Shown in pieces: positions 17,108 to 27,203 of a DNA stretch of 64,000 bases; position 1 is the first letter of the stretch; the number at the start of each line of letters is the position of its first letter. The notes beneath the pieces are model-generated. The model worked only from the letters and a program-made list of their open reading frames with translations. It searched no databases and was not told where the DNA came from. Made by a program: the position numbers and the translations under genes. The DNA comes from Alphaproteobacteria bacterium (lineage in GTDB: Bacteria > Myxococcota_A > UBA796 > CAJQPC01), in contig JACKEV010000006.1 in assembly GCA_020632795.1 (NCBI GenBank), positions 1,888,581 to 1,952,580 on the forward strand. Reading direction: 5' to 3'.

Positions 17108-18226
17108 ATGATCACGCGACGCGCGCTGCTCGCGCTCACCGGGTCGGCTCTGGCCGGCCTCGCCCTCCCGCGCACCGGACGCGCCGCGGGCCTGACTGGC
17201 GGTGGTGACGGCGACGTCAGCACCCTGCGCCTCGCCACGATGGCGACCGCAGACAGCCCCTGGGGCCGCGTGGTCTCGGTGTGGGCGCGCGCCGTGGAGA
17301 AGGCCACGAAGGACCGCTTCGAGCTGGTGGTGACCCACGACGGCGGCCCCTACGCCTTCGACGAGGTCCAGCTCACCACCCGCCTGCTCGCCGGCCTGGA
17401 CACCGCCGCCACCAAGGAGCGCCTGCTCCGCGGCACCGAGGAGGCCGCCGCCCTGAGCGGCCAGGGCCTCGCCCAGCTCGTGCCGGCGGCCGCCGCCCTC
17501 GGCCTGCCGGGCCTGTTCACCTCCTGGGAGCACTTCGTGGCCGGCCGCGAGGCCATCCAGGGCCAGATCGAGGACGCCTTGACCGAGCTGGGCTTCACCA
17601 CCCTGGCCTGGGGCGATGTCGGGCGGCGCTACCTCTTGACCTCCGGCGTCGCGGTCAAGGGACCCGGCGACCTCTCCGGGCAGCGTCCGTGGCTTCCGGC
17701 GGGTGACGCCGCGCTCAGCACCCTGTTCGCCAACCTCGGCGCGGCGCCCCCCGAGCCCTTCCCCGCCGCCCAGGTCCTCAAGCGCTTCGGCAAGGACGAG
17801 ATCAACGCGGTGGTCGCCACCCCCGTCGAGGCCGAGCAGCGCGGCTGGACCAGCGCGGTGGACACCCTGGTCGCCACGCCGATCAGCTACGAGGTCGGCG
17901 CCATCGTCATCCGCACCAGCGCGATGGCTGAGCAGCCCGACTTCGTGCGCGCGGCCCTGGTCGACAGCGCCGAGACGGTCACCGCCGCCCTGGGTCGCCG
18001 CATGCGCGAGCAGGACGCCGCGGCCTACGACCGGGTCGCCGCCGCGCTGCAGGCCCCCGAGCTGGCGCAGTCCTTCGTGGACCAGTGGGGCGACGCCTTC
18101 GCCGCGGTGCGCGAGAAGCTCATCGCCGACGGCCTGATCCCCCAGGACGTCGTCGACACCCTGGCCGCTGCCGCCGAGCCGAAGGAGGAGACCGGGGGCG
18201 CCAAGGGCTGGTCCAGCGGGTCGTAG
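17108..18226 (+). CDS. TRAP-type (DctP-like) periplasmic solute-binding protein
   Basis: 372 residues. The N-terminus (MITRRALLALTGSALAGLALP) has an RR pair and an Ala-rich cleavable signal, possibly Tat-dependent. The mature protein follows the DctP pattern: LRLATMATADSPWGRVVSVWARAVEKAT, then KERLLRGTEEAAALS, GLPGLF, and INAVVATPVEAEQRGW. In TRAP transporters this captures organic acids. No DctQ or DctM membrane genes are next to it, so it is an orphan. ATG 17108 with AAGGAG about 12 nt upstream, 42 nt after the desaturase gene. Confidence 0.8.
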   Translation: MITRRALLALTGSALAGLALPRTGRAAGLTGGGDGDVSTLRLATMATADSPWGRVVSVWARAVEKATKDRFELVVTHDGGPYAFDEVQLTTRLLAGLDTAATKERLLRGTEEAAALSGQGLAQLVPAAAALGLPGLFTSWEHFVAGREAIQGQIEDALTELGFTTLAWGDVGRRYLLTSGVAVKGPGDLSGQRPWLPAGDAALSTLFANLGAAPPEPFPAAQVLKRFGKDEINAVVATPVEAEQRGWTSAVDTLVATPISYEVGAIVIRTSAMAEQPDFVRAALVDSAETVTAALGRRMREQDAAAYDRVAAALQAPELAQSFVDQWGDAFAAVREKLIADGLIPQDVVDTLAAAAEPKEETGGAKGWSSGS

Positions 18227-18233
18227 GGCCCGC

Positions 18234-19199
18234 TCAGCAGGCCCCGCCGATCAACGCGTCCGCCACGTCCCCCACCCGGGGGGCGCCGTAGGTCTGCTGC
18301 CAGGCGGCGTTGGCCTGCCGCACCGGCGGCCTACGCAGGAAGGCCGGCGCCGAGGGCACCGCGCGGTCCTTCACCAGGGTGGAGAGGATGCGCCGCCGCA
18401 GGGAGCGCCCCTGGGCATCCCGTCGGGGCGTCCGCTCGGCCCGGCGGCACAGGGCGTCATGGACCTGCCCCAGGCTGCCCAGCATCGCGACCGCCTCGCA
18501 CCGGTAGAGCGGCCCGACGAGGTGACACTCCCCTGGCATCGCCCGGCCGCCGACCCGGCCGCCGATCGCGTCCGCGAGGTCGTCGACGTGCACGAAGGGC
18601 AGCGGCACGTCCGCCCCCTCCAGCTTCAAGCGCCCGTCTGCCTCCGCGGAGGCCGCCGCCGCGTCCAGCCACCCGGACAGCGGGCCGTCGATGCCAGAGG
18701 CCCCGTAGGCATGCCCCGCGCGCACCACGACCGTCTCCACCCCGGTGCGCTGGGCCCAGTGGTGGGCCCGGGCCTCGGCCGCCACGCGGGAGGCCAGCCA
18801 CGTCGAGCCGAACGCGGCCGGATCCGGGTCCGGGTCGTCGGGGTACGGCGCCTCGATCAACGCGGAGGACAGCAACACGAGCAGCCTGGGCGTCCCCCAG
18901 GCCCCGAAGGCGTGGAGCAGGGACTGGGTGCCCTTGAGGTTGACGTGGATCAACTCCGGGTCGGGGGCCTGGCAGTACTCGAGCACGTGCACGAGCACCT
19001 CGACCCCGCGCACCGCCGGCCCGTAGATCTCCGGGGTGACCAGATCAGAGTCCACGATGGCGCAGCCGGTGGGCTGGGGCCCCGACCAGGCCGCCCGCTC
19101 CTCGGCGCAGACCAGCAGCGAGAGGTCGTGGGCCCCGTGCAGGCTGCGGAAGACCCGCTGGCCCAGGGGCGTGGTGGCGCCGGTCAGCAGCACCTTCAT
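18234..19199 (-). CDS. NAD-dependent epimerase/dehydratase family protein
   Basis: 321-residue extended-SDR-like protein. The N-terminal nucleotide-binding motif is MKVLLTGATTPLGQRVFRSL (TGxxxxxG). Mid-protein features include VLVHVLEY, LLVLLSSA, a start-of-helix segment STWLASRVAAEA in place of YxxxK, and RAGHAYG; the C-terminal part has PFVHVDDLADAI, typical of epimerases. The usual catalytic Tyr is not obvious. It overlaps the upstream DUF362 gene by 4 nt (ATGA), so the two form an operon. Substrate unknown. Confidence 0.75.
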   Translation of the reverse strand: MKVLLTGATTPLGQRVFRSLHGAHDLSLLVCAEERAAWSGPQPTGCAIVDSDLVTPEIYGPAVRGVEVLVHVLEYCQAPDPELIHVNLKGTQSLLHAFGAWGTPRLLVLLSSALIEAPYPDDPDPDPAAFGSTWLASRVAAEARAHHWAQRTGVETVVVRAGHAYGASGIDGPLSGWLDAAAASAEADGRLKLEGADVPLPFVHVDDLADAIGGRVGGRAMPGECHLVGPLYRCEAVAMLGSLGQVHDALCRRAERTPRRDAQGRSLRRRILSTLVKDRAVPSAPAFLRRPPVRQANAAWQQTYGAPRVGDVADALIGGAC

Positions 19200-20374
19200 G
19201 ACGAGCCCGCCTCCAGCCGACCCCGGCTCATGTCGCGGATGAGCTGCATCAGGGTGGGCTGGACCTGGTGGTAGCGGACCGGGCAGCCCGGCACCAGGGG
19301 CACGCCGTGGGCCTGGGCCCACTCGGCCGCGCAGGCCCCGACCGCCACGGACGCCTGGCCTTCGGGCGGGGGACGCTCGGGATCGTGGTGCCCCATGAAG
19401 ATGTGGAAGCCCCGCATGTAGAGCATCGAGGCCACCGCCGCGAGGTCGCCCAGGTGGTGGGGGTTGCTGCGGACGTGGTCCTCCACGCTGGCGGCGGCCA
19501 GGTGGCAGGTGGCGCAGGAGTCCCCCGGCCACACGGTGACCTTCTTGTGCTGGAGGTGGTCCCCGGCCGGGGCGAAGGGCCGCACCCAGCGCTTCCATTC
19601 CTCCGGCAGGCCGGGCAGATCGCGCCCCTGAAGCGCTGCGAGGCCCACCAGATGGGCCACATCGGCGGGCTCGAAGCCCATGAGACCGGCGGCGGCGCTG
19701 TCGACGGCCAGCAGGTCGTCTCCGCCGAAGTAGATCCCGCAGGCCACGTCCTGGCCGTGGTGGGGGCCGTTGCCCTCCATGCCGACGTCGGCCTCGACCA
19801 GGGTCAGCGAGGGCGCGACCGCGTCGCCCAGGTGGGCCAGCAGCCGATCCAGCCCGTCCCGGTGCATGCGCAGGTTCTCGCTGTCCGGGAGCAGGCCCAT
19901 CAGACCCTTGGTGCCCACCGCGATGGTGGTGGCCATGTGGGTCTTGAGCCGGGCGCAGTGGATGAAGAGGTCGACCTCGTCCAGCGTGGCCGGCGCGAGC
20001 AGCTCCACCTCCCCCGAGCGCCGCAGCCGCATGGGCTCGGTCTCCAGATCGATGAGCCGGACGTGGGGGAAGTCCTCCATCAGGTAGTCGACGCCCTCGA
20101 GCTTCAGCAGATCGGTGAAGCTCATGTAGGGGACGTCCGGCGGCGTCAGCAGCGAGCTGTGGGCCAGCGCGACGCGGGCGCCCCGGGCGTCGAGCCAGGA
20201 CAGCAGCGCCTCGATGAAGGCGGGGCTGGTGTTCTCGGCCGGTCGGGGGCGGGCGCGGGCGCACCACTCCGGCTTGACCAGGACGTTGGCACCCGCGCTC
20301 AGGTCCGGCAGCAGCCGGTCCAGCAGGCGGTGCAGGGTCTCGCGGGGGGTGGAGAACGGCTCAAGGGCGATCAT
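19196..20374 (-). CDS. DUF362 family protein
   Basis: 392 residues. The pattern fits DUF362: NVLVKPEWC near residue 35, VDLFIHCARLKTHMATTIAVGTKGLMGLLP (the conserved KTH and K-N/K-G segment), and LAVDSAAAGLMGF. The C-terminal third carries a CATCH motif and GAC-containing segments that may bind metal or an iron-sulfur cluster. Start ATG 20374 has GGAGGGGAGGG directly upstream. Translationally coupled to the epimerase downstream. Biochemical function of the family is not settled. Confidence 0.8.
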   Translation of the reverse strand: MIALEPFSTPRETLHRLLDRLLPDLSAGANVLVKPEWCARARPRPAENTSPAFIEALLSWLDARGARVALAHSSLLTPPDVPYMSFTDLLKLEGVDYLMEDFPHVRLIDLETEPMRLRRSGEVELLAPATLDEVDLFIHCARLKTHMATTIAVGTKGLMGLLPDSENLRMHRDGLDRLLAHLGDAVAPSLTLVEADVGMEGNGPHHGQDVACGIYFGGDDLLAVDSAAAGLMGFEPADVAHLVGLAALQGRDLPGLPEEWKRWVRPFAPAGDHLQHKKVTVWPGDSCATCHLAAASVEDHVRSNPHHLGDLAAVASMLYMRGFHIFMGHHDPERPPPEGQASVAVGACAAEWAQAHGVPLVPGCPVRYHQVQPTLMQLIRDMSRGRLEAGSS

Positions 20375-20439
20375 CCCTCCCCTCCTATCCAAAGCGCGGA
20401 GCCCTGTCAGGGCGCAATCCTCGGGATACAGTGCGGGCC

Positions 20440-22383
20440 ATGACCACCCACCTCCTGTCCGCCCTCCGCCGGGGGGGCCTCGTCGCGCTCCTGGCCGCCG
20501 GCTGCGCCCCGCCGGAGGTCGTCGAGCGCGCCCCCGGCGTCCGCGCCCCCCTCAGCGCCGAATGCAGCGAGGTCGACCCCGCCCGCTGCCTGCTGCCGTG
20601 GCCCTCCAACACCTTCACCCGCGCCGACCCCTCCACCGAGACGGGCCTGCGGCTGGACGTGCAGACCTCGGCGCTGCCGGTCGCAGACGATCCCGGCTTC
20701 CTCAACCTGGCCAACGGCTTCTCCCGGGTCACCGGCGTGGCCACCGCCATCGAGGGCGCCGTGGACACCCGTCAGGTGAGCCTGGAGGACGTCACCCCCT
20801 CCCTGAGCCCCGACGGGCCGCTCCAGGTGTTCAACGCCCAGCCGGGCAGCGCCCGGTACGGCCAGCGGGTGGCCTTCGTCACCGAGCTGATGGACGCCTC
20901 GACCCTGTCCACCGACCGCTACCTGTTCGTCGGGCGCCCCCAGGAGGTCATGGAGGCCAACGCCGACCACGTCGTGGTCGTCCTCAAGGACCTCGCCCCC
21001 GACGAGGCCCCGTCCCGCGAGGTGCTGCTCTCCCTGGCGCTGGTGGAGCCCGAGACCGACGCCGAGGCCGCCGTGGTGGGCTACCACGCCCCCACCCGCG
21101 CGCTCCTGGCCGAGGCCGGCGTCGACCCCGAGCGGGTCCTGAGGGTCTGGGACTTCACCACCCGCAGCCGCGACGACATCGCGTACCGCACCCACGCCAT
21201 GATGGACACCCTGGAGGGCGCGCTGGACGACCTCGCCGTCGAGATCGACGTGGTTTCCTTCCCCAGCAACCCCGCGCTCGCCTGGATCGTGCTCGGGCGG
21301 CTGACCGGCGCCCCCAGCTTCCTGGACGAAGACGGCAAGCTGGTGCTGGACGACGCGGGGCGGCCCCTGGTCACCGGCACCACCGACATCGTGTTCCGCA
21401 TGTCGATGCCGGCCGGCGAGGGCACCTACCACGTCGCCCTCTACGGGCACGGCACGGGCGGCGACGTCAACGACAACCTCTTCGACAACGAGATGGCCGA
21501 GTCCGACGTCGCCAAGCTCAACCTGCGCTTCGACGGCTGGACCGGCGAGGACTTCCTGCTGACCATCACCGGCTTCTCGGCCTTCCTGGAGGGCACCGAG
21601 ACCTCCACCGCCGGGCTCATGCAGGCCATGGCCGGCGGCACGGTGCTGCTGTCCGCGCTGGACGGGGTGCTGGGGGACGCCCTGACCGCCGAGACCCTGA
21701 ACGGCGAGCCCAACGAGGCCGCCGGGCGGGTCCCCGACACCGACGAGGTGGTCTGGTTGGGCGGCTCGCTGGGGGGGACCCTCGGCGCGGTCGTGGTCTC
21801 AGCGGACGAGCGCCTGACCACCGCGGTCCTCAACGTGCCCGGCGCGGGCTGGACCCACATGATCCCCCACTCCCTGCTGTACGACTCCGGGGTCGGCGCC
21901 ATCATGTTGGAGGTCTACGACGACGTGCTCGACCTCCAGCTCGCCATCCTCATGTCCCAGGGGAGCTGGGACGACGTCGACGGCGCGGTCTGGGCGGACG
22001 AGGCCCTGGAGGTGGGCGGCAACTTCCTGCTCCAGCAGTCGATGGGCGATCCGGTGCTGCCGAACGTGGGAACCAACCTGCTGTCCAGCGCGCTGGGCGC
22101 GGTGCAGTTCGAGCCGTCCCTCGACCCGCGCCACGACCTGGCCTCGACCACCGGCCAGGTGACCTCCGGCGCCGCCCTGGAGCAGTTCCGGGTCCCGGAC
22201 ACCGGCGTGTTCGACGTGCACGGCTTCGCGGCCCGCGACACCATCGCCGGAGAGGCCGCCCTGGCGCAGATCATCGAGCTGCTGGAGTCCTACTGGGCCG
22301 GCGACACCCACGTCAGCCACCCCGCCCTCTGCGCCGAGTACGGCCTCAACGGCACCTGTGACTTCACCGAAGCCATCGAGTAA
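20440..22383 (+). CDS. Lipoprotein with alpha/beta-hydrolase-like core
   Basis: 647 residues. Signal peptide with lipobox LAAGC. The large N-terminal part (ARCLLPWPSNTFT ... VAFVTELMD) resembles the N-terminal domain of bacterial virulence-factor-type lipases. The second half has the hydrolase features VALYGHGTGGD (oxyanion-hole-like) and a nucleophile elbow WLGGSLGGTLG (GxSxG with Ser central), followed by late Asp and His residues (THVSHP). A surface esterase or lipase is likely. Start at ATG 20440; the in-frame GTG at 20431 is an alternative. Confidence 0.7.
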   Translation: MTTHLLSALRRGGLVALLAAGCAPPEVVERAPGVRAPLSAECSEVDPARCLLPWPSNTFTRADPSTETGLRLDVQTSALPVADDPGFLNLANGFSRVTGVATAIEGAVDTRQVSLEDVTPSLSPDGPLQVFNAQPGSARYGQRVAFVTELMDASTLSTDRYLFVGRPQEVMEANADHVVVVLKDLAPDEAPSREVLLSLALVEPETDAEAAVVGYHAPTRALLAEAGVDPERVLRVWDFTTRSRDDIAYRTHAMMDTLEGALDDLAVEIDVVSFPSNPALAWIVLGRLTGAPSFLDEDGKLVLDDAGRPLVTGTTDIVFRMSMPAGEGTYHVALYGHGTGGDVNDNLFDNEMAESDVAKLNLRFDGWTGEDFLLTITGFSAFLEGTETSTAGLMQAMAGGTVLLSALDGVLGDALTAETLNGEPNEAAGRVPDTDEVVWLGGSLGGTLGAVVVSADERLTTAVLNVPGAGWTHMIPHSLLYDSGVGAIMLEVYDDVLDLQLAILMSQGSWDDVDGAVWADEALEVGGNFLLQQSMGDPVLPNVGTNLLSSALGAVQFEPSLDPRHDLASTTGQVTSGAALEQFRVPDTGVFDVHGFAARDTIAGEAALAQIIELLESYWAGDTHVSHPALCAEYGLNGTCDFTEAIE

Positions 22384-22445
22384 GGCTCACCATCGTCAGG
22401 TAGCGATGATAAAGTCAGCGGGACCGCATGAAGACGGAGGCCCCC

Positions 22446-25028
22446 ATGCGCTGGACGCTACTCCTTGCCCTCGCTCTGCCCCTCATCCCTGCCTGCAAGG
22501 ATGGCGGCGACGCCGGTGACGACACCGCCAACGTCGGCACCGACGGCGACGGCGACGGCTACGCCCCGCCCCAGGACTGCGACGACGCCAACCCGGACGT
22601 GAACCCCGGCGCCACCGAGGTCTGCGACGGGATCGACAACAACTGCGACGGCTCGACCGACGGCGCCGACGCCGAGGGCGCCGAGACCTGGTACTTCGAC
22701 GGCGACGGCGACGGCTACGGTGACGACAGCACCGCCCAGGACTCCTGCCCCCCCGAGGGCCAGTTCGTCCAGGTCGGTGGGGACTGCGACGACAGCGACG
22801 CCGCCTACAACCCCGGCGCCACCGAGGACGACTGCACCGACCCCAACGACTACAACTGCGACGGCAGCGTGGGCTACGCCGACGCCGACGCCGACGGCGT
22901 GCCGGCCTGCGAGGACTGCGATGACGCCAACGCAGACGCCTACCCTGGCAACACCGAGGTCTGCGACGACGTCGACAACGACTGCAACGGGTTGCTCGAC
23001 GACGACGCCGTGGACGCCACCACCTGGTTCGAGGACCGCGACGGGGACGGCTACGGCAACGCCGACGCCAGCGTCACCACCTGCGACAACCCGTCCGGCT
23101 ATGTCACCAACGACGACGACTGCGACGACACCGACCCGGTCATCAACCCCGACACCATCTGGCACCTCGACTACGACGGCGACACCTACGGCAGCCCCGA
23201 CTTCACCCTCCAGCAGTGCGAGCAGCCCAACGGCTACGTGCTCGACGACAGCGACTGCGACGACGCCGACGCCTCGCTGAACCCCGACGCCATCTGGTAC
23301 GACGATGACGACGGCGACGGCTACGGCGACGCCACCGCCGCGACGGTCCAGTGCGAGCAGCCCGCCGGCACGGTCACCGACGCCACCGACTGCGACGACG
23401 GCAGCGCCAGCGTCCACCCCGGCGCGCCCGAGTACTGCGACACCATCGATCAGGACTGCGACGGCACCGTGGACGACGCCGACAGCCTGGACGCGAACAC
23501 CTACTACCGGGACAGCGACAGCGACGGGTACGGCAACGCCTCCAGCACCACCACGGCCTGCTCGGCCCCGTTCGGCTACGTCTCCGACGACACCGACTGC
23601 TACGACAGCGACGCCAACGCCTACCCCGGCTCCCACGCCACCGAGACCCCCGGTGACGGCATCGACACCGACTGCGACGGCAACGACGACTGCGACGACC
23701 TGAACTGCGACGGGTACCCCGACGTCGTCTTCCCCAACTACTACGACGGCTCGGGCTACAACATCGACAGCTTCGTGTACTACGGCGGGTCCAGCGGCTT
23801 CTCGTCCTCCAACCGCGACGACCTGCCCACCTCCGGCGTCCACACCGCCCACGTCCACGACTTCGACAACGACGGCTACCTCGACATCCTCTTCGTCAAC
23901 TACTACGACGGCAACTACAGCGCCGACAGCTACATCTACTACGGCTCGGCCAGCGGCTTCTCGTCCTCCAACCGCGACGAGATCGCGGGCGTGGGCGCGA
24001 TCGACGCCTGCGTCGAGGATCTCGACAGCGACGGCTACCTCGACATCGTGCTGGCCAACTACTACAACGGCAGCAACTACGCGACGGACCCTTACATCTA
24101 CTGGGGCTCCAGCGCGGGCTTCTCGGCCTCCAACCGCACGACCCTCAGCGGCCAGCGGGGGGCCCGGGAGTGCGTGATCCAGGACCTGGACAGCGACGGC
24201 TACCCCGACATCGTCTTCGCCAGCTACCGCTACAGCACGGGGACGGAGAGCACCACCAGCTACATCTTCTGGGGCTCCAGCGCCGGCTGGTCCAGCGCGG
24301 ACGTGACCGGCTTGAGCGGCTACCGCACCCCCCACGTCGACATCGCGGACGTCGACGCCGACGGCTACCCCGACATCCTGCTGTCGACCTACTACGACGG
24401 CAACTACAGCACCAACAGCTACCTCTACTGGGGCTCCAGCGCGGGCTACTCGTCCAGCGACCGGACGAACCTCGGGACACTCGGCGCCTGGGACGCGGTC
24501 ATCGCGGACTTCGACAACGACGGCAACCAGGACATCGCCTTCGCCAGCTACGCGAACGCCAGCAGCGACTTCTCCGGGAACTACAACTACGTCTACTTCC
24601 AGGTGACCCCGGGCAGCTTCTCGTCGAGCAACCGCAACGCCCTGCAGGCCTACGGCACCCGCTACATCAGCGCGGCGGACCTCGACGGCGACGGCTACAC
24701 GGATCTGGTGACCTCGAACCTGCGCAGCAGCAGCAGCAACTTCGAGACCAACAGCTACGTGTTCTGGGGCTCCAGCTCCGGCTTCTCCAACAGCAGCCGG
24801 GATGACCTGCCGACCAAGTACACCTACCGCCACGCCATCGGGGACGTGGACCTCGACGGCTACCCCGACATCGTGTTCGGCAACTACCGGAACAACAGCA
24901 GCTCCTACACCATCGACTCGCCGATCTACTACGGCAGCGCGGGCAGCTACGGCACCACCAACCAGGCGCTGCTGGCCGGCGAAGGGGTGTGGGGTCAGCC
25001 GGTGATCGTCGGGGGTGGCGACTGGTAA
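22446..25028 (+). CDS. MopE-like and FG-GAP repeat lipoprotein, first of a tandem pair
   Basis: About 860 residues. Lipobox LIPAC after a signal peptide. Residues 30-420 hold about eight MopE-type units (DGDGDGYG ... DCDDxxxxVNPGATExCDGxDNNCDG). Residues 425-860 hold about eight FG-GAP-like units of a distinctive type: DLDSDGYPDIVFASYY followed by TSYIYWGSSAGFSSSNRxxL. ATG 22446 has GGAGG 5-7 nt upstream and was preferred to ATG 22428. A close homologue follows 28 nt downstream. Probably a Ca-stabilised surface beta-propeller; ligand unknown. Confidence 0.88.
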   Translation: MRWTLLLALALPLIPACKDGGDAGDDTANVGTDGDGDGYAPPQDCDDANPDVNPGATEVCDGIDNNCDGSTDGADAEGAETWYFDGDGDGYGDDSTAQDSCPPEGQFVQVGGDCDDSDAAYNPGATEDDCTDPNDYNCDGSVGYADADADGVPACEDCDDANADAYPGNTEVCDDVDNDCNGLLDDDAVDATTWFEDRDGDGYGNADASVTTCDNPSGYVTNDDDCDDTDPVINPDTIWHLDYDGDTYGSPDFTLQQCEQPNGYVLDDSDCDDADASLNPDAIWYDDDDGDGYGDATAATVQCEQPAGTVTDATDCDDGSASVHPGAPEYCDTIDQDCDGTVDDADSLDANTYYRDSDSDGYGNASSTTTACSAPFGYVSDDTDCYDSDANAYPGSHATETPGDGIDTDCDGNDDCDDLNCDGYPDVVFPNYYDGSGYNIDSFVYYGGSSGFSSSNRDDLPTSGVHTAHVHDFDNDGYLDILFVNYYDGNYSADSYIYYGSASGFSSSNRDEIAGVGAIDACVEDLDSDGYLDIVLANYYNGSNYATDPYIYWGSSAGFSASNRTTLSGQRGARECVIQDLDSDGYPDIVFASYRYSTGTESTTSYIFWGSSAGWSSADVTGLSGYRTPHVDIADVDADGYPDILLSTYYDGNYSTNSYLYWGSSAGYSSSDRTNLGTLGAWDAVIADFDNDGNQDIAFASYANASSDFSGNYNYVYFQVTPGSFSSSNRNALQAYGTRYISAADLDGDGYTDLVTSNLRSSSSNFETNSYVFWGSSSGFSNSSRDDLPTKYTYRHAIGDVDLDGYPDIVFGNYRNNSSSYTIDSPIYYGSAGSYGTTNQALLAGEGVWGQPVIVGGGDW

Positions 25029-25056
25029 CGTAGAGGCCCACCCTAGGAGGCCCCGA

Positions 25057-26976
25057 ATGTCCCCCTGGCTCCTCGTCCCGCTCGCCGCGTGCAAGGGGGA
25101 ACCCGCCGTCGTGGACACGGTCCAGCCCGCCGACAGCGGGCCCGCGCTGGAGGTGGTCGACGCCGACCAGGACGGCCACCCCTCCGATGAGGACTGCGAC
25201 GACGCGAACCCGGCCGTGCACCCGGAGGCCGCCGAGGTCTGCGATGGCGTAGACAACGACTGCGACGGCCAGGTCGACGGCGCGGACGCCGAGGGGGCCA
25301 CCCTCTGGTTCATGGACGCCGACCAGGACGGCTTCGGCGACGACGCCGAGACCGCCTTCGACTGCGCGCCGGGCCCCCTGTTCATCGGCGTCGGCGGGGA
25401 CTGCGATGACGGCGACCCCTCCGCCTTCCCCGGCAACACCGAGCTGTGCGACGAGGTCGACAACGACTGCGACGGCGCGGTCGACGAGCCCCCCATCGAG
25501 GGCACGCCCACCTGGTACCAGGACCAGGACGGCGACGGCTGGGGCGACGGCAGGGATCTGGCCGTCGCCTGCGCGGCGCCCCCCGGCTACGTCGCCAGGA
25601 GCGGCGACTGCGACGACCACGACGCCGAGCTGAACCCGGGCGCGCCGGAGATCCCCGACGACGGCGAGGACACCAACTGCGACGGCCGGGATGACTGCCC
25701 CGACCTGAACTGCGACGGCTACCCCGACATCATCCTCCCCCGAGCCTATGAGGACGCCGACCCTTCGCTCGACAGCTACATCTACTACGGCTCCGCGAGC
25801 GGCTTCTCCGTGGACCGGCGCGACGCGCTGCCTACCCTCGGTGCCTACAGCGCCATCGTCCGCGACCTCAACAACGACTACTACCCGGACATCGTCTTCA
25901 TCCCGGGCCGCTTCCTGAGCGACGCCGAGGACAGCTACGTCTACTACGGCTCCGCGGAGGGGTTCTCCACCGACCACCGGGACATCCTGCCCGGCGAGCG
26001 ACCCAACCAGGTCTGCGTCGAGGATCTGAACAACGACGGCTATATGGAGGTGGTCGTCGCCAACTTCTATGGCCCCCGCAACTTCAGGGTCGACCCCTAC
26101 ATCTACTGGGGGAGCGCCGACGGGTTCGACACCGCCAACCGCACCTCACTCTCAGGTCCTCATGCCTCCTCGGACTGCGAGATCGCGGACCTGAACGACG
26201 ACGGCTACCCCGACATCGTCTTCGGCAGCTTCCGGCACAGCCAGAGCACCATCGTGACCACGAACTGGGTGTTCTGGGGCTCCAGCGACGGCTTCTCGTC
26301 GGAGAACACCACCGCGTTGGCCTCCCACCACACGCCGGATGTCGACGTCGCGGACATCGACGGCGACGGCCACCTCGACATCCTGACCACCACCTACGAC
26401 GACTTCCGCGCCGACTCCGACAGCTTCATCTACTGGGGCTCCGAGGACGGGTACAGCAGCGACGACGCGGTCCGGCTCAGCGCCCGGAGCCCGTGGCAGG
26501 CCGAGATCGCCGACTTCGACTTGGACGGCGCCCTCGATGTGGCCTTCGCGTCCTACCATGGCGGTGCCTACAACTACGTCTACTACCAGACGGGCCCTCG
26601 GCAGTTCGCCGAGGCTGCGCGGGAGGAGTTGACCAGCGAGACGAACTTCATCCTGCACGCACAGGATCTCAACGGGGACCTGTACCCTGATCTCCTGACC
26701 TCAAGCCTGGGCTCCTCCACCAGCACCATCTTCTGGGGCTCCAGCACCGGCTTCTCCAGCAGCCACCGGGAGGCGCTGCCGGTCCCGGACAGCGCCCCCT
26801 TCGACGTGGGCGACGTCAACCTCGACGGTCACCCGGACATCGTCTATGGCGACGGGCTCGCGGGCGAGCCCTCCTGGCTCTACCTCGGCTCAGCCGATGG
26901 CTACGATCCGGACGACGTCATCCTGCTGCCCGCAGGGGGCGTCCTGGGACGCCCGGTGATCGTCTGGTCGGAGTGA
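25057..26976 (+). CDS. MopE-like and FG-GAP repeat lipoprotein, second of a tandem pair
   Basis: 639 residues, clearly paralogous to the gene before it but with only about four MopE units (residues 30-220) and about eight FG-GAP-like units with the same SYIYYGSASGFS signature. Short signal peptide with lipobox LAAC. ATG 25057 with TAGGAGG about 6 nt upstream. The stop codon is directly adjacent to the 3' end of the convergent tRNA-Ser(GGA) gene, so the tRNA operon transcript must run into this gene's antisense strand unless ended by processing. Confidence 0.88.
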   Translation: MSPWLLVPLAACKGEPAVVDTVQPADSGPALEVVDADQDGHPSDEDCDDANPAVHPEAAEVCDGVDNDCDGQVDGADAEGATLWFMDADQDGFGDDAETAFDCAPGPLFIGVGGDCDDGDPSAFPGNTELCDEVDNDCDGAVDEPPIEGTPTWYQDQDGDGWGDGRDLAVACAAPPGYVARSGDCDDHDAELNPGAPEIPDDGEDTNCDGRDDCPDLNCDGYPDIILPRAYEDADPSLDSYIYYGSASGFSVDRRDALPTLGAYSAIVRDLNNDYYPDIVFIPGRFLSDAEDSYVYYGSAEGFSTDHRDILPGERPNQVCVEDLNNDGYMEVVVANFYGPRNFRVDPYIYWGSADGFDTANRTSLSGPHASSDCEIADLNDDGYPDIVFGSFRHSQSTIVTTNWVFWGSSDGFSSENTTALASHHTPDVDVADIDGDGHLDILTTTYDDFRADSDSFIYWGSEDGYSSDDAVRLSARSPWQAEIADFDLDGALDVAFASYHGGAYNYVYYQTGPRQFAEAAREELTSETNFILHAQDLNGDLYPDLLTSSLGSSTSTIFWGSSTGFSSSHREALPVPDSAPFDVGDVNLDGHPDIVYGDGLAGEPSWLYLGSADGYDPDDVILLPAGGVLGRPVIVWSE

Positions 26977-27065
26977 AGGAGGCGGTGGGATTCGAACCCA
27001 CGCGTAGCCTTTCGGCCACCTACCCGCTTTCCAAGCGAGCCTCTTGACCACTTGAGTACGCCTCC
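26977..27065 (-). tRNA. tRNA-Ser(GGA)
   Basis: Class II tRNA. Acceptor GGAGGCG pairs with CGCCTCC; anticodon stem CTCGC/GCGGG encloses loop TTGGAAA (anticodon GGA); long variable arm; T arm with GTTCGAATC. CCA is not encoded. It is the promoter-distal last tRNA of the operon and its 3' end abuts the stop codon of the convergent FG-GAP gene. Confidence 0.95.
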
Positions 27066-27078
27066 GTCGATCTGTCAG

Positions 27079-27163
27079 TGCCCGAGGAGGGATTCGAACC
27101 CTCAGCGCCCTCACGGGCCACGGTGTTTGAGACCGCTGCGTCAACCAGCTCCGCCACTCGGGC
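27079..27163 (-). tRNA. tRNA-Leu(CAA)
   Basis: Class II tRNA. Acceptor GCCCGAG/CTCGGGC with discriminator A; anticodon stem GCGGT/ACCGT with loop CTCAAAC (anticodon CAA, decodes TTG); long variable arm; T loop GTTCGAATC. CCA not encoded. Confidence 0.95.
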
Positions 27164-27203
27164 CGATGGGTGTCTTCCTCGCTCTTGGGGTTGAATGTTG
27201 GAG

